A stretch of 64,000 bases of DNA from Candidatus Zixiibacteriota bacterium. Lineage in GTDB: Bacteria; Zixibacteria; MSB-5A5; GN15; FEB-12. The stretch covers positions 248,001-312,000 of the forward strand of contig JAHOYZ010000007.1 in assembly GCA_019038695.1 (NCBI GenBank), written 5' to 3'. The notes under the pieces were generated by a model. It was given only the letters and a program-made list of their open reading frames with translations. It had not been told where the DNA came from and searched no databases. This document shows positions 16,492 to 26,011 of this stretch, piece by piece. Numbering within the stretch: the first letter of the stretch is position 1; every line of letters starts with the position of its first letter. Both the position numbers and the translations under genes were made by a program.

Positions 16492-17571
16492 TCAGCCTTC
16501 CTCAAGGAAGCGTGCAATCTCTCGAACGATTATCTGTGACGGTCGCTGGTTATTGATTCGGAAACTGGTACGGGGTACTTTGGGAAGCGCGCCGAGACAG
16601 TCCAAAATCTGTTCCCGTTCAAGTCCGACCAGAGTGTTGCCTCGCTTGAGGGTATCAAGCCACTCGGTCTCATTGCGCAGAGTCAACACCGGGGTACCGA
16701 GCGCCAACGCTTCCTTCTGAAGGCCACCTGAGTCTGTCAGAACAGCTCTGGCAAAACGCGCGGCAGTAAGGTTATCGAGATATGGGAGCGGGCCAGTCAA
16801 AACCAGATGCGGTATCCTCTTCAGCCGGGTCAGGAGTTTGAACCTGCGGAGCATCTTGTCGGTCCGCGGATGCACTGGAAACAACACCGGCTCGGTCAAA
16901 CTCTCAAGAATACCTGCCAGTTGGTTCAGTGATTCGCGGGTATCGGTGGATGAAGGCCGATGGACAGTAAGTAAAAGATACTGTTCTGCTTCTAACCCGT
17001 GCTTTTTGAGTAGGTGTCGGTTGTCGCGTATCGTACCTCGCAGGCTGTGTAGCAATTCAAGCATCAGATCACCGCTTAGAATTGTCTTTCCAGTCAACTT
17101 CTCCCGATGAAGATTATTGACCGCTTGATGGGTCACACCGAAGAGTAACCCGGCCACTTGATCGGTCAGACGTCGATTGGTTTCCTCGGGAAGATTAGGG
17201 CCATCGGCTCGCATCCCAGCCTCAATGTGTGCAACCGGAATCGCCTGTTTCGCAGCCGCCAGCGCGCCGGCCAGTGTGGAGTTGGCATCACCGTATACGA
17301 GTAACAGATCCGGCTGTAGCTGAGCGAGCACTTTCTCCAGACGGATCAGCATTCGCCCGATCATAGCCCCGTGCGATCCTCCACGCACTCCCAGGTTGCA
17401 ATGTACTTCGGGAAGGTGCAGGCGACGAAAGAAGTCAGCCGACATGTCGTCGTCAAAATGCTGGCCGGTGTGTATTATCAGATGTTCGAATCGTTTAGCT
17501 AACGGCTGGACCAGCGGCGCCAGCTTTACAAACTGTGGTCGCGCCCCAACCACCGAAAGGATTTTGCGCAT
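16492..17571 (-). CDS. wecB: UDP-N-acetylglucosamine 2-epimerase (non-hydrolysing)
   Basis: About 359 residues with two Rossmann-like lobes (GT-B fold). Family motifs are clear: VVGARPQFVKLAPL at the N-terminus, VYGDANSTLAGALAA, HIEAGMRA, LPEETNRRLTDQ, LLTVHRPSSTD and, near the C-terminus, LTDSGGLQKEALALGTPVL. They include the catalytic Asp/Glu residues and the His of the VHR motif. It converts UDP-GlcNAc to UDP-ManNAc in the cytoplasm for surface polysaccharide. The open frame goes up to 17595; the ATG at 17571 is preferred because an AGGTGATGAG site lies at normal distance and the family starts just before the RKILSVVGARPQF strand. It lies 42 bp after the aminotransferase gene. Confidence 0.9.
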   Translation of the reverse strand: MRKILSVVGARPQFVKLAPLVQPLAKRFEHLIIHTGQHFDDDMSADFFRRLHLPEVHCNLGVRGGSHGAMIGRMLIRLEKVLAQLQPDLLLVYGDANSTLAGALAAAKQAIPVAHIEAGMRADGPNLPEETNRRLTDQVAGLLFGVTHQAVNNLHREKLTGKTILSGDLMLELLHSLRGTIRDNRHLLKKHGLEAEQYLLLTVHRPSSTDTRESLNQLAGILESLTEPVLFPVHPRTDKMLRRFKLLTRLKRIPHLVLTGPLPYLDNLTAARFARAVLTDSGGLQKEALALGTPVLTLRNETEWLDTLKRGNTLVGLEREQILDCLGALPKVPRTSFRINNQRPSQIIVREIARFLEEG

Positions 17572-17613
17572 TGGTCTCATCACCTGGAAAACCACGCCAC
17601 CATGTCAGAATGT

Positions 17614-18720
17614 CTACGAGACAAGCCTTATAACGGTTGCTATCACTTCGTCCTGCTCGTCCGTCGTCAATTCCGAATAGATGGGAATCGATAGCACTTC
17701 CGATGATGCCTTATTAGATACCGGGAAGGCATCCGCCGCGTAGCCGAGTGGTGCAAAACACTCCTGACTATGGAACGGTACCGGATAGTATATGTCGCAC
17801 CCGATATTGGCTTCGCGTAAACCGTTTATGACTTCATCTCGATTCGGAACAGCAATGGTATATTGATTGAAAATGTGGAATGTTGAGTAATCTTTGACAA
17901 TCGGCGTCTTGATATTGGCCACATCGCCAAAGGCCGTATCGTAGCGCCTGGCATTCTCTGTCCGTTGTTGCGACCAACGTTGCAGGTGTTTGAGTTTGAC
18001 CAGCAGACCAGCCGCCTGAATGGTTGCCAACCGCGAGTTGTAACCTACGAGTCTGTGATAGTACTTTGGTTTGGCTCCATGAAAACGCAGAATCCTACAC
18101 ATCTCACCATTGTCGTCATCATTGGTCACAATCATGCCGCCATCGCCAGTGGCACCGAGATTTTTTGACGGATAGAATGAAAAACACCCATAGTCGCCAA
18201 TCGAACCTGCTTTCTGTCCCCCGTACTCAGCCCCAATAGCCTGAGCGGCATCTTCGATTACCTTAAGGTCATGCTTCCGGGCGATATCCATGATCGGGGC
18301 CATATCAGCTACTTGTCCGAACAGATGAACCGGCAAAATGGCGGTAGTTTTTTTGGTGATTGCGGCTTCAATCAGATTGGGATCAAGGTTGTAGGTGTCA
18401 GGTTCAATGTCAACGAAGACCGGTTTGGCCCCCAGTCGGGCCACTACCCCGGCGGTTGCGAAGAATGAAAAATCGGTCGTGATAACTTCATCACCCGGTT
18501 GAACACCGGCGGCACGCAGAGCCAAGAGCAGAGCATCGGTACCCGAAGCTACGCCGATTCCGTGGGCAACGTCACACAGCGAGGCTATTTTCTTCTCGAG
18601 GTCGGTAACCTCGGGGCCAAGGATGTACTTGCCGTGGTCCAGAACTGCCATAACGGCCGCTTCAAGCTCCGAGCGTACTTGCTCGTGCTGCCGTGAAATA
18701 TCGAGTAACGGAACAGCCAT
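17614..18720 (-). CDS. DegT/DnrJ/EryC1/StrS-family sugar aminotransferase
   Basis: About 368 residues, a PLP enzyme of fold type I. The Schiff-base Lys lies in SFYPSKNLGATGDGGMIVTN; other family signs are GTDALLLALRAAGVQPGDEV, EDAAQAIGAEY and YNSRLATIQAA. Such enzymes transfer an amino group to a keto-sugar nucleotide. Next to an acyltransferase of the WbpD/WlbB type, the likely product is a 3-amino or acylated amino sugar, as in the WbpE/WbpD pair. The longest open frame would overlap the acyltransferase gene; the ATG at 18720 follows AAGGAG at 6 nt spacing and removes the overlap. The exact sugar is not deducible. Confidence 0.87.
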   Translation of the reverse strand: MAVPLLDISRQHEQVRSELEAAVMAVLDHGKYILGPEVTDLEKKIASLCDVAHGIGVASGTDALLLALRAAGVQPGDEVITTDFSFFATAGVVARLGAKPVFVDIEPDTYNLDPNLIEAAITKKTTAILPVHLFGQVADMAPIMDIARKHDLKVIEDAAQAIGAEYGGQKAGSIGDYGCFSFYPSKNLGATGDGGMIVTNDDDNGEMCRILRFHGAKPKYYHRLVGYNSRLATIQAAGLLVKLKHLQRWSQQRTENARRYDTAFGDVANIKTPIVKDYSTFHIFNQYTIAVPNRDEVINGLREANIGCDIYYPVPFHSQECFAPLGYAADAFPVSNKASSEVLSIPIYSELTTDEQDEVIATVIRLVS

Positions 18721-18730
18721 CATCGTCTCC

Positions 18731-19501
18731 TTAGTCGTCTTTCCAGCCCTGGTTTTCCAGAAGCTGATCTTCCTGTACATCTTTGATTGCCCGGGCGGGA
18801 ATTCCTGCTACGACTTTTCGCGCCGGTGCGTCTTTGTTGACCAGAGCGGAGGCCGCCACCAGGGCGTCCTCGCCGATTTCCTTACCCGGCAGAATGGTCG
18901 CGTGGACTCCAATCCGAGCCCCTTTTCTTACTACCACGCCTTTGAAATGTTTGAATCGCTCTTCGGTACGGCCGAGATAATTATCATTGGACGTTGCCAC
19001 GCACGGAGCCACAAAAGCGCGGTCCTCGATTTCCGAGTAGGCGGTGATGTAGCAGTTCGTCTCCAGTTTGACATAGCGACCGATAGTACAGTAGTTCTCA
19101 ATAGCCACGCCGCGCCCGACAATCGTACTCGACCCGACTTTGACATTTTCCCGAACGGTAGCCAGATCGGCCACCAGAACCTTATCTCCAATTTCCGCCC
19201 CGCGATAAATCACGACCCCGGTTCCAATAATACCGTTGGAGCCAATCGTACATGGTGGTAAATTTTGTACCTTCGTAACCGCCGAATTGGCCGCTCGCAT
19301 GGGTAGTTTGCCGATCACAGCACCATCGTCAATGCGGACATTATCGCCGATTACCGTCCCCTCATAAATTGTGACATGGTGTCCTATCACCGATCCAGTA
19401 CCTATCCTGACATTGTCACTCACTACACAGAACTCACCCAGACGTGTTTCGGACCCGAGACTGGCAGTGGCTGAAATAATTGATGTAGACTTGTTGCTCA
19501 T
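18731..19501 (-). CDS. Left-handed beta-helix acyltransferase (WbpD/WlbB-like)
   Basis: A 256-residue protein made almost wholly of hexapeptide repeats ([LIV]-G-x4 pattern), for example GSVIGHHVTIYEGTVIGDNV and IGSNGIIGTGVVIYRGAEIG. This gives the trimeric left-handed beta-helix of sugar-nucleotide N-acyltransferases. A loop rich in Asn/Asp (SNDNYLGRTEERFKHFKG) is typical of the WbpD/WlbB type, in which it follows the aminotransferase step. It stands 10 bp upstream of the DegT-family gene. The ATG at 19501 has GGAGA upstream. It probably N-acetylates the amino sugar made by that enzyme in the cytoplasm. A hexapeptide O-acetyltransferase is the alternative. Confidence 0.82.
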   Translation of the reverse strand: MSNKSTSIISATASLGSETRLGEFCVVSDNVRIGTGSVIGHHVTIYEGTVIGDNVRIDDGAVIGKLPMRAANSAVTKVQNLPPCTIGSNGIIGTGVVIYRGAEIGDKVLVADLATVRENVKVGSSTIVGRGVAIENYCTIGRYVKLETNCYITAYSEIEDRAFVAPCVATSNDNYLGRTEERFKHFKGVVVRKGARIGVHATILPGKEIGEDALVAASALVNKDAPARKVVAGIPARAIKDVQEDQLLENQGWKDD

Positions 19502-19641
19502 CTGTATCTCCGACTTTGGATCATTTCAATCATCCGGTCGTCATTTGTTTCCCTCGACAAACGTGATTCCGGATCGTCCCCGCCTTCGGAAGTCAGTCAA
19601 AGATCCGCAACGTATCTCAGGTTATACTCAGCTCAAGGCTG

Positions 19642-20847
19642 TCAAGTTCGACCAGATCGCTTGACTCCAGGCAGCCAACTCAGATAAGCTGAGGCAAACA
19701 TCTCCATCCGACGATAATTCTCCGGGTTGGAGTCCTTCATGCGCGACAAGTGTTCGGCGGCAGCCCCCAGGAAGATCGCCAACAGCAGGGACAGTACGAA
19801 CGTGGCGACTACTATGAGGGTTCGCTTGGGGCGACTCTTAATCTCGGGCGGTGTCGCCCAATCCAACACGGAAAGAGTTGAAGTATACTCCTGTTCCTGG
19901 AACTTCACCTGCTCGTATTGCTCAAGAAGTATCTGGTACAACGACTCGTTTACTTGCACACGGCTATAGAGGACCTCGTACCTGCCCCTTAATGACGGTA
20001 TTGATGAAATAGGAAGTGAGAAAAAAGAGCTGTCGGGGTTGCTGTGCTCCAATAACTGTAGCTGCTCCTTAATTGTATTCCGTCGCTGCTGAAGCTCCAG
20101 GAGGGCGCTGTTGTCACTGCCCAATTTACTTTCACTTAGCTCCAGGTTGACCTCCAACTCGGCCAGTTGGACCTTAAGGCCAATTGCCTGCTCGATTGCC
20201 AGTCGTGTCTGCTGGCTGAAATCGATGGCTTTGTGAGTCAATTGGAACTCCTCGAAATCCTGTCGAGCAGAATCGAGTGTTGCTTTGACGCCCTCAAGAC
20301 GATCCTCTATGAATACGCGATTCTGACGAATCCGGGCGGTAACGATCTCCTCGTTGACACGCTCCAATTCATTTACAAAGGCATTGGTAACATCGGCTGC
20401 CATCTGGGGATCGCGATCCAGGTAGGTCACTTCGAGAAGTCCTTCGCCAGTGACTTTGAAAGAAGCGCGATACATCAGGGTTTCATACGCCTCGGTCAGA
20501 TTGTCGTCTTTGAAGCGAGCTAACAAATCGAATTGCTCAATAATGCGGAAGGCTATAGATCTACTCTTGAGCATTCGGGCGTACACATCCGAGGGGGTGA
20601 CCATCACGGGCAAATCGAGTCCCTTGGTCAGCGAGGATAACTCCGCCAGATACCCGAGTCCCGGACTGGCGAAAGACAGATCTTTGGGGGGAAGCAACAT
20701 CGCCTTAGCCTCGTACCACTTGGGCAGCAGGAACGATGTCACGACAGCAATCAGAGTACAGACCATAACCAACCCGACGATTAAGGTACGTCTTCGCGCC
20801 ATCAGTTCAAGGAATAACCAGAAATTGCTGGTCTCGGTCCTGCTCAT
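19642..20847 (-). CDS. Wzz/GumC-type chain-length determinant protein
   Basis: A 401-residue inner-membrane protein. Transmembrane helix 1 (about residues 21-41) is followed by a Wzz domain with the region WYEAKAMLLPP. A long coiled-coil periplasmic part (about 160-320) and transmembrane helix 2 (about 342-362) follow, preceded by the Pro-rich segment ATPPEIKSRPKRT typical of the family. No C-terminal tyrosine-kinase domain is present, so it is a kinase-less polysaccharide co-polymerase. It probably controls chain length and partners the Wza-like porin encoded just upstream. The two genes overlap by 4 bp (ATGA), which suggests translational coupling. Confidence 0.87.
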   Translation of the reverse strand: MSRTETSNFWLFLELMARRRTLIVGLVMVCTLIAVVTSFLLPKWYEAKAMLLPPKDLSFASPGLGYLAELSSLTKGLDLPVMVTPSDVYARMLKSRSIAFRIIEQFDLLARFKDDNLTEAYETLMYRASFKVTGEGLLEVTYLDRDPQMAADVTNAFVNELERVNEEIVTARIRQNRVFIEDRLEGVKATLDSARQDFEEFQLTHKAIDFSQQTRLAIEQAIGLKVQLAELEVNLELSESKLGSDNSALLELQQRRNTIKEQLQLLEHSNPDSSFFSLPISSIPSLRGRYEVLYSRVQVNESLYQILLEQYEQVKFQEQEYTSTLSVLDWATPPEIKSRPKRTLIVVATFVLSLLLAIFLGAAAEHLSRMKDSNPENYRRMEMFASAYLSWLPGVKRSGRT

Positions 20848-22214
20848 TGTAGTTCCTCGCGAATCCTGATCACAATCTCGTCACTGTCCTGGACCATGAC
20901 CCTGGGAGGGTGAGTTTCTGTAACATTGGAGATGTTATTCAGTATCTCTACCAGGCTCTTGTCGGCGCTGGGCAGATAGCCGCCAGCCGCGCTCACATAG
21001 AACAGAGCATCCTCATCTTCCACAAACATGTAATAGCCCGGATTATGAACGGCTCCACGAACACGTACATAGCCCATGGCGGTAGGAACAAAAACCGAAT
21101 CGGCTGGTTGGAGGGCGATGTCGCTCATCCCCTTGCGGTCAGGCGTGGAACAGGATATGGGATATCGTAGCTTCGTCAAACGTCCACGTTCATCTGTCTT
21201 GGCCTGTCTGAATAGCACAGTATGTCCCCAGGCCGCATCGGTGGTGAAACCGCCAGCCGTTTCGATAAGTTCGGGTAGAGTGATGCCGGTCGTGTGGGCG
21301 TACCGCCCGGGCTGGTTTACGGCACCGAAGACGATCAGCCCATCGGACCCGGTTGCATCAATCAAAGGTGGAACGACGATAATATCGCCGGGGATAAGCT
21401 GTACACTGTCGGCATCCAGCTGCTCTGCATTGCGAATAACCATCGTTGCTGCACGGTCGCCACTAGCGCGCAAACCACCGGCCAGTGTCAGGAGAAGATC
21501 CAGGTCATCACCCGGAATTAATTCAATTTCACGGGGGAAATTCAACTCACCAACAACCTGAACACAACTTGTCGATTTGCTGGGGACATAGATACTGTAC
21601 CCGGCATACAAACACGGGTTGGCCTCGACATTGCCAAGGAACCGGGCTCGATCAAGATCAACCAGGATGTCTTCCGGTCCGCCGGAGAGGATGATAGATC
21701 TCTGCGAACCAGTCCAGGTCAATCCCCCCGCCGAATCAATGATCTCCGATACCCGTTGCGATGACCAGGCTGTGTGCAACCCCGGGTAGCGTACAGCTCC
21801 ACTCACCGAAATAGCTACTTTCATCGGTTCACCGATGGAAATAATCACTTCGTCGGCATTGTAGAGAGCTGTTAGTTCTTCTTTCAGAATCATACGTACT
21901 TGAGTCAACGTCTTGCCTGACACGCCATGGATGGCCAGGGTTGAATTGATGATGTTACCTTCGGGATCGACAGCGAGCTGAAGTGGGCTCAGATTGGCAT
22001 TAATGAAGGTTATGCCAAAAACGTCACCGGGCCGGATGAGGTACCGGTCAGGGTTTACCGGCCGATCATAATTCCGGCCTGAACGGATCAGTCCCATCGA
22101 GGCGTTATCACCTGAGAGAGGTGTTACAGCCCCGATACTCAAGGGACACACTATTAGTAGAGCAATAACTATGCTCAGGGAAAATCCAAGTCTCAAATTA
22201 CCAGAAAACTCCAT
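20844..22214 (-). CDS. Wza-like polysaccharide export protein with SLBB domains
   Basis: About 456 residues. A signal peptide (LGFSLSIVIALLIVC and following) is followed by a Poly_export domain starting PDRYLIRPGDVFGITF, then several SLBB domains. Their cores are VSGAVRYPGLHTA, VVGELNFPREIEL, VFGAVNQPGRYAH and VRGAVHNPGYYMF. The fold matches the outer-membrane Wza/GumB export channel; there is no clear lipobox Cys at the cleavage site, so lipidation is uncertain. The open frame extends to 22247, but GAAGGTGA lies at normal distance before the ATG at 22214, which also gives a proper signal peptide. The gene overlaps the Wzz-like gene. Confidence 0.87.
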   Translation of the reverse strand: MEFSGNLRLGFSLSIVIALLIVCPLSIGAVTPLSGDNASMGLIRSGRNYDRPVNPDRYLIRPGDVFGITFINANLSPLQLAVDPEGNIINSTLAIHGVSGKTLTQVRMILKEELTALYNADEVIISIGEPMKVAISVSGAVRYPGLHTAWSSQRVSEIIDSAGGLTWTGSQRSIILSGGPEDILVDLDRARFLGNVEANPCLYAGYSIYVPSKSTSCVQVVGELNFPREIELIPGDDLDLLLTLAGGLRASGDRAATMVIRNAEQLDADSVQLIPGDIIVVPPLIDATGSDGLIVFGAVNQPGRYAHTTGITLPELIETAGGFTTDAAWGHTVLFRQAKTDERGRLTKLRYPISCSTPDRKGMSDIALQPADSVFVPTAMGYVRVRGAVHNPGYYMFVEDEDALFYVSAAGGYLPSADKSLVEILNNISNVTETHPPRVMVQDSDEIVIRIREELQ

Positions 22215-22284
22215 CAAAAGTATCACCTTCAGATTTGTCGCCAACAATAGCCCAAAATCGTCGCAATGTCAACCGCAATGAGCT

Positions 22285-24003
22285 TCAGGACTGCGACTGG
22301 AATTTTGAACGCGGAAGTCTAACTGCTATTGTCGCCAAGAGAATAAGAGTCACCAGTGAAACAGCGCATCCGGCATAGAAAAACGGCGGACGGTAGTTCA
22401 ATACAACGGTCTGCCGACCTGTGTCAAAGTTGAAACAGATCAGTCCATCACGAGCATACAGGTTACGGCCATTGGATGCTCTCCAACCCGGATCGTACCC
22501 CATCCCGATCATCATCTCCCCCGCAGCAATGCCTTCGAACTCGTACACAATGATGTTGGGAGTATACTCCCGCGAGATCATGCGCACCTTCCCTGTTGTG
22601 ACAAACTCAGGATGAACCACATCGCCCGAGCCGACCAATCCTCGACTGGGAGGGTATGCCGACAGCCAGGGAGTGATCAATGATCCTCTGTTGGCGAGGA
22701 AATTCTCATAGGCCAAAGCATCTTCATCTACCACCTGTTTAAACTGTGGAGACCGATGAACCTCCCTTGGTGGCCAGGAGTGCGCCCGATCAAGTATCGG
22801 CCAGGCCAGGACCAGATTTGTACCGACAACCAAACTCATCGCAAGCCATAGTGCGATTCTGGACTCTCGCTTGAATCGTATATCTTTGAATCGATGGCGC
22901 CACCAGTCGAATCCGAAACCACCCAATACAGCCGTGCTCAGAATCACAAACTGAAACGCGCGGCCGGTACAACGAGTTGAAGAAAAACCAGGCAACTGAG
23001 TCAGCAAAGACCAGGGTGAGAAAGCTCCAAAGTCTCCCATTCCCAGAAGCAGGAAAAAACCAGCCACTATGGCCCAAACAATACCCAGGCGAAAACGGCA
23101 TATCAGCAACAGGACAGCCACACCTACCAATAGCGGGGAAAGGTAAGCGCCATACTCATGCCACGCCCAGAACTGCTCTGGGAAGTTGCGTGTGAACATG
23201 GAATGTTTGAGACCAAAGAAAATTGTCCCCAGCGAGTGAAACGGGATAGACTCGTCTGGATTGCCTGCCCACTTATTCTGCAGCATGTAGACAATCATTG
23301 GTACCAGCTTGACTGCCGCCAGCCCCAGACCGGCAATAGTGGCCAGGATGAGGTTCTTAAGTTCAATCATGGATCGGCCCTGAATGGCTCGCAGACCGAT
23401 CAGCATGAACGAAAACATTATGGTGTACATCAACGGCACCGCCGCTCCATTGCCAAGAATCATCAGGGCCAGTATACCACCTGCCCACAAAAGGCTAAGA
23501 CGGTTCTCGGCAGCCGTGAACACGAAGAACAAGAACCAGGGAAGAAAAGCATAATGCGTAAACGGCATATGCCCCTCGGCGAAATGCAACGCAAAATGAA
23601 CCGACCCAAAATAGGCCACCGATGACACTATTGAAACAAGAGTTGATATACCGAGTCTATTAAAGAGCCTCTGGCTCCCCCAGAAGCCGAGGAAGTAGCA
23701 GATGAAGACTTGTAGTTTGAGTCCTATGACGGCACCAAAAACCAAGTACAACAGGAAAAACGGAGTCAGAACACCCACTTCCGGGTGGTGGAACAGGATG
23801 TTACCGCCTCCAAGATACATATTCCAAAACGGAAACTGACCATAATCAAGAACCGACCCGACCGGAATGGCCGCTATACAGGTGAACAGGTCCCAGTCGC
23901 GCCCCCCCCAATTGCGGAGGTTCAGCAACATTGGCAAAGTATAGTAAAGGGCCAGCACAAGACTGGCTATCGGGAATAGGAGTTTTGGCTTTCTAAAGTC
24001 CAT
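22285..24003 (-). CDS. YfhO-like polytopic membrane protein (putative GT-C glycosyltransferase)
   Basis: About 572 residues with roughly 12 hydrophobic segments and a soluble C-terminal part (about 430-530) before a final helix. The first extracytoplasmic loop carries GGRDWDLFTCIAA and the segment YGQFPFWNMYLGGGN, similar to YfhO and related GT-C membrane glycosyltransferases, which use polyprenyl-phosphate sugars. The C-terminus has the YfhO-like FDTGRQTVVLNYRPPFFYAG. The acceptor is unknown; it may decorate the polysaccharide of this cluster. The open frame reaches 24060, overlapping the divergent gene; the ATG at 24003 avoids this, although neither start has a strong ribosome-binding site. 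Confidence 0.7.
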   Translation of the reverse strand: MDFRKPKLLFPIASLVLALYYTLPMLLNLRNWGGRDWDLFTCIAAIPVGSVLDYGQFPFWNMYLGGGNILFHHPEVGVLTPFFLLYLVFGAVIGLKLQVFICYFLGFWGSQRLFNRLGISTLVSIVSSVAYFGSVHFALHFAEGHMPFTHYAFLPWFLFFVFTAAENRLSLLWAGGILALMILGNGAAVPLMYTIMFSFMLIGLRAIQGRSMIELKNLILATIAGLGLAAVKLVPMIVYMLQNKWAGNPDESIPFHSLGTIFFGLKHSMFTRNFPEQFWAWHEYGAYLSPLLVGVAVLLLICRFRLGIVWAIVAGFFLLLGMGDFGAFSPWSLLTQLPGFSSTRCTGRAFQFVILSTAVLGGFGFDWWRHRFKDIRFKRESRIALWLAMSLVVGTNLVLAWPILDRAHSWPPREVHRSPQFKQVVDEDALAYENFLANRGSLITPWLSAYPPSRGLVGSGDVVHPEFVTTGKVRMISREYTPNIIVYEFEGIAAGEMMIGMGYDPGWRASNGRNLYARDGLICFNFDTGRQTVVLNYRPPFFYAGCAVSLVTLILLATIAVRLPRSKFQSQS

Positions 24004-24026
24004 AACAGATGCTAACTTGACTTCAA

Positions 24027-25208
24027 ATGAACGATGGTGGCAACTTAGTGAAATATTCATTCTTGAAAAGCAAAACTTTCCTGATTCCTACTCTCTGTTG
24101 GGTTCTATTTGTCGTTGCCGTGGTCATCGGGCTCGGCGCAGATGAGGGAAAACACAACTCGTTGGCCCGAACTCTGATTCAATGGGATGGACAACACTAT
24201 TTTTCAATCGCGCATAACGGCTACGAAGTGTTCCCCTGCCCGGAGAACCCATCGTATATCTGCGGCAATGCTGGTTGGTTTCCACTGTACCCGTTAGCTG
24301 CTGCAATGGCGGGCAAGTTATTGGTTCCTCTGGGGCTTGAGATGCGCTGGGTTATGATTATCACGTCATTGATCTGTTTCTGGCTGGCTCTGCTCGTCCT
24401 GTATCGGTTGGTAAAGATGAAATACGGACAACGGGTGGCTCTGTGGTCAATCCTGTCTCTGCTTCTTTTCCCAACTTCGTTTTACTACGCAACTGCTTTT
24501 CCATATTCTTTGTATCTGCTTCTAGTGACAGTCGTGTTCTCGTTACTTGAGGAAAAACGATATCTGCTCGTTGCTATTCCGGCCGGACTTCTTGCTATCA
24601 CATATCCGTCCGGGATCATTATTGCGCTACCTTTGGGTCGAATGATGCTACGGGAATGGTTCGACAATCGTCACTTCCCCGCCGAGTCGAGCGATAGGCT
24701 GGTCTCTCAGGGAAAGTGGACAGCCCGATGGCCAGCGCTTGGTGTCGCAACCATCACCGTGGGATTGGCGCTGGTGGCCTACTTTTTGTACAACTGGTGG
24801 CAGTTTGACAATTTCTGGCTCTATTTTGATTTTCAAGCCAAACCGTACTACAGCCATGAACCTATTTTTCCGTTGGTATCGGTGGTTCAGTCATTGATTG
24901 ACCTGCCTCTAAATAATCCTGTTTTCATTATGCTCGTGTTCGTTATCGCGACAACGACTGTTTTCTATCGTCGGATCATCCCGGTGTCATGGCAGCTTTA
25001 TATGTTTGGCGTGTTGCTGTTCACTCCGGCGGCAGGGACGACGGATTGTTACTACCGCCACATCATCGTCGTTTTCCCGTTATTTGTGATGATCGCCCTC
25101 GCGATTGAAACACGGAGAAAATGGCTCCTACCGCTTTATGGCGTCACAGGCTTGTCACTGACCTGGTTTGTTTTCCTCAAGGCATACAAACTGGGCGAAC
25201 TGATGTAA
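24027..25208 (+). CDS. PIG-V-like membrane mannosyltransferase (GT-C)
   Basis: A 393-residue protein with about 9 hydrophobic segments. The first large loop contains LIQWDGQHYFSIAHNGYEVF and, further on, NAGWFPLYPLAAAMAG, the WDxxxY and FFPLYP-type signatures of bacterial PIG-V homologues. These are GT-C enzymes that use dolichyl- or polyprenyl-phosphate mannose. The acidic residue of the loop (WD) fits the catalytic Asp. It is divergent from the exopolysaccharide cluster and probably co-transcribed with the AlkD gene 11 bp downstream. A GTG start at 24048 is an alternative, and neither has a clear ribosome-binding site. The glycan acceptor is unknown. Confidence 0.72.
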   Translation: MNDGGNLVKYSFLKSKTFLIPTLCWVLFVVAVVIGLGADEGKHNSLARTLIQWDGQHYFSIAHNGYEVFPCPENPSYICGNAGWFPLYPLAAAMAGKLLVPLGLEMRWVMIITSLICFWLALLVLYRLVKMKYGQRVALWSILSLLLFPTSFYYATAFPYSLYLLLVTVVFSLLEEKRYLLVAIPAGLLAITYPSGIIIALPLGRMMLREWFDNRHFPAESSDRLVSQGKWTARWPALGVATITVGLALVAYFLYNWWQFDNFWLYFDFQAKPYYSHEPIFPLVSVVQSLIDLPLNNPVFIMLVFVIATTTVFYRRIIPVSWQLYMFGVLLFTPAAGTTDCYYRHIIVVFPLFVMIALAIETRRKWLLPLYGVTGLSLTWFVFLKAYKLGELM

Positions 25209-25219
25209 GGGGGAGTATT

Positions 25220-25945
25220 ATGAAACCAACTTGTAACGCGATCTTAAACGAACTTAGACGACAAATCGCCGAGAACGACAAACCTGAAAACAGGTCCAAT
25301 TACCAACGCTTCCACAAAGAGAAACTCAAAGACCCCGAAGGTCTCAAGACACCAATTCTGAGGAAGATTTCCAATCGCTGCTTCAAAGACGTGAAACCGC
25401 TTACCGTGTCTGATGTACTGAAACTTTGTGACGGGATATTGGCCACTCGTGACCGATATATGCGGTTCTTTGCCTTCGACTGGGCATTGAAAGTAAAGAA
25501 CGGTTACGTCGTCAAAGATATCAATCTCTTCGAGGTCTGGCTGAAGAAATATGTCGACAACTGGGGGTCATGCGATCACCTCTGTACCGGGGCTATTGGC
25601 TGTCATGTTCTCCAGTTCCCCGACGATGTCCGCCGGACGATGAAATGGACGCGGTCGAAAAACCGATGGCTCCGCCGTGCCTCGGCTGTCAGTCTCATCG
25701 TACCTGTTCGACAACGGGAACTACTTAATGAGGTGTTTGCGACTGCGGATATCTTGCTAATGGATGACGACGATCTTGTTCAAAAGGGGTATGGCTGGAT
25801 GCTCAAGGAAGCGACGCATGAGTTCCCGGATGAAGTTTTCGCGTATGTGATGAAACACAAAGACCGGATGCCGCGCACGGCCCTACGATATGCGATTGAA
25901 AAACTCCCGGCTGATATACGCAAGAAGGCAATGAAGAAGGGGTGA
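25220..25945 (+). CDS. AlkD-like DNA alkylation repair glycosylase
   Basis: A 241-residue all-helical HEAT-repeat protein. The catalytic region NWGSCDHLCTGAIG has Trp115 and Asp119 with the same 4-residue spacing as Trp109/Asp113 of Bacillus AlkD. The later Trp in KGYGWMLKEATHEFP corresponds to Trp187, and RWLRRASAVSLI supplies the DNA-contacting Arg. AlkD excises positively charged alkylated bases (3-methyladenine, 7-methylguanine) without flipping them. The longest frame runs back into the PIG-V gene, but the ATG at 25220 has AAGGGGGAG upstream and begins the family homology. The gene is 11 bp after the PIG-V-like gene, apparently without functional relation. Confidence 0.87.
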   Translation: MKPTCNAILNELRRQIAENDKPENRSNYQRFHKEKLKDPEGLKTPILRKISNRCFKDVKPLTVSDVLKLCDGILATRDRYMRFFAFDWALKVKNGYVVKDINLFEVWLKKYVDNWGSCDHLCTGAIGCHVLQFPDDVRRTMKWTRSKNRWLRRASAVSLIVPVRQRELLNEVFATADILLMDDDDLVQKGYGWMLKEATHEFPDEVFAYVMKHKDRMPRTALRYAIEKLPADIRKKAMKKG

Positions 25946-26011
25946 GAGTGTAAAGTGTTACCCATGTGCTCAGCTTAGCGGGTCAGGTTGTTTGCCAATC
26001 TGATAATGGAA

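Noticed and set aside
23158-23625. 155-residue plus-strand frame opposite the YfhO-like gene
   Set aside because: It is a composition-driven shadow of a membrane protein gene read on the other strand.
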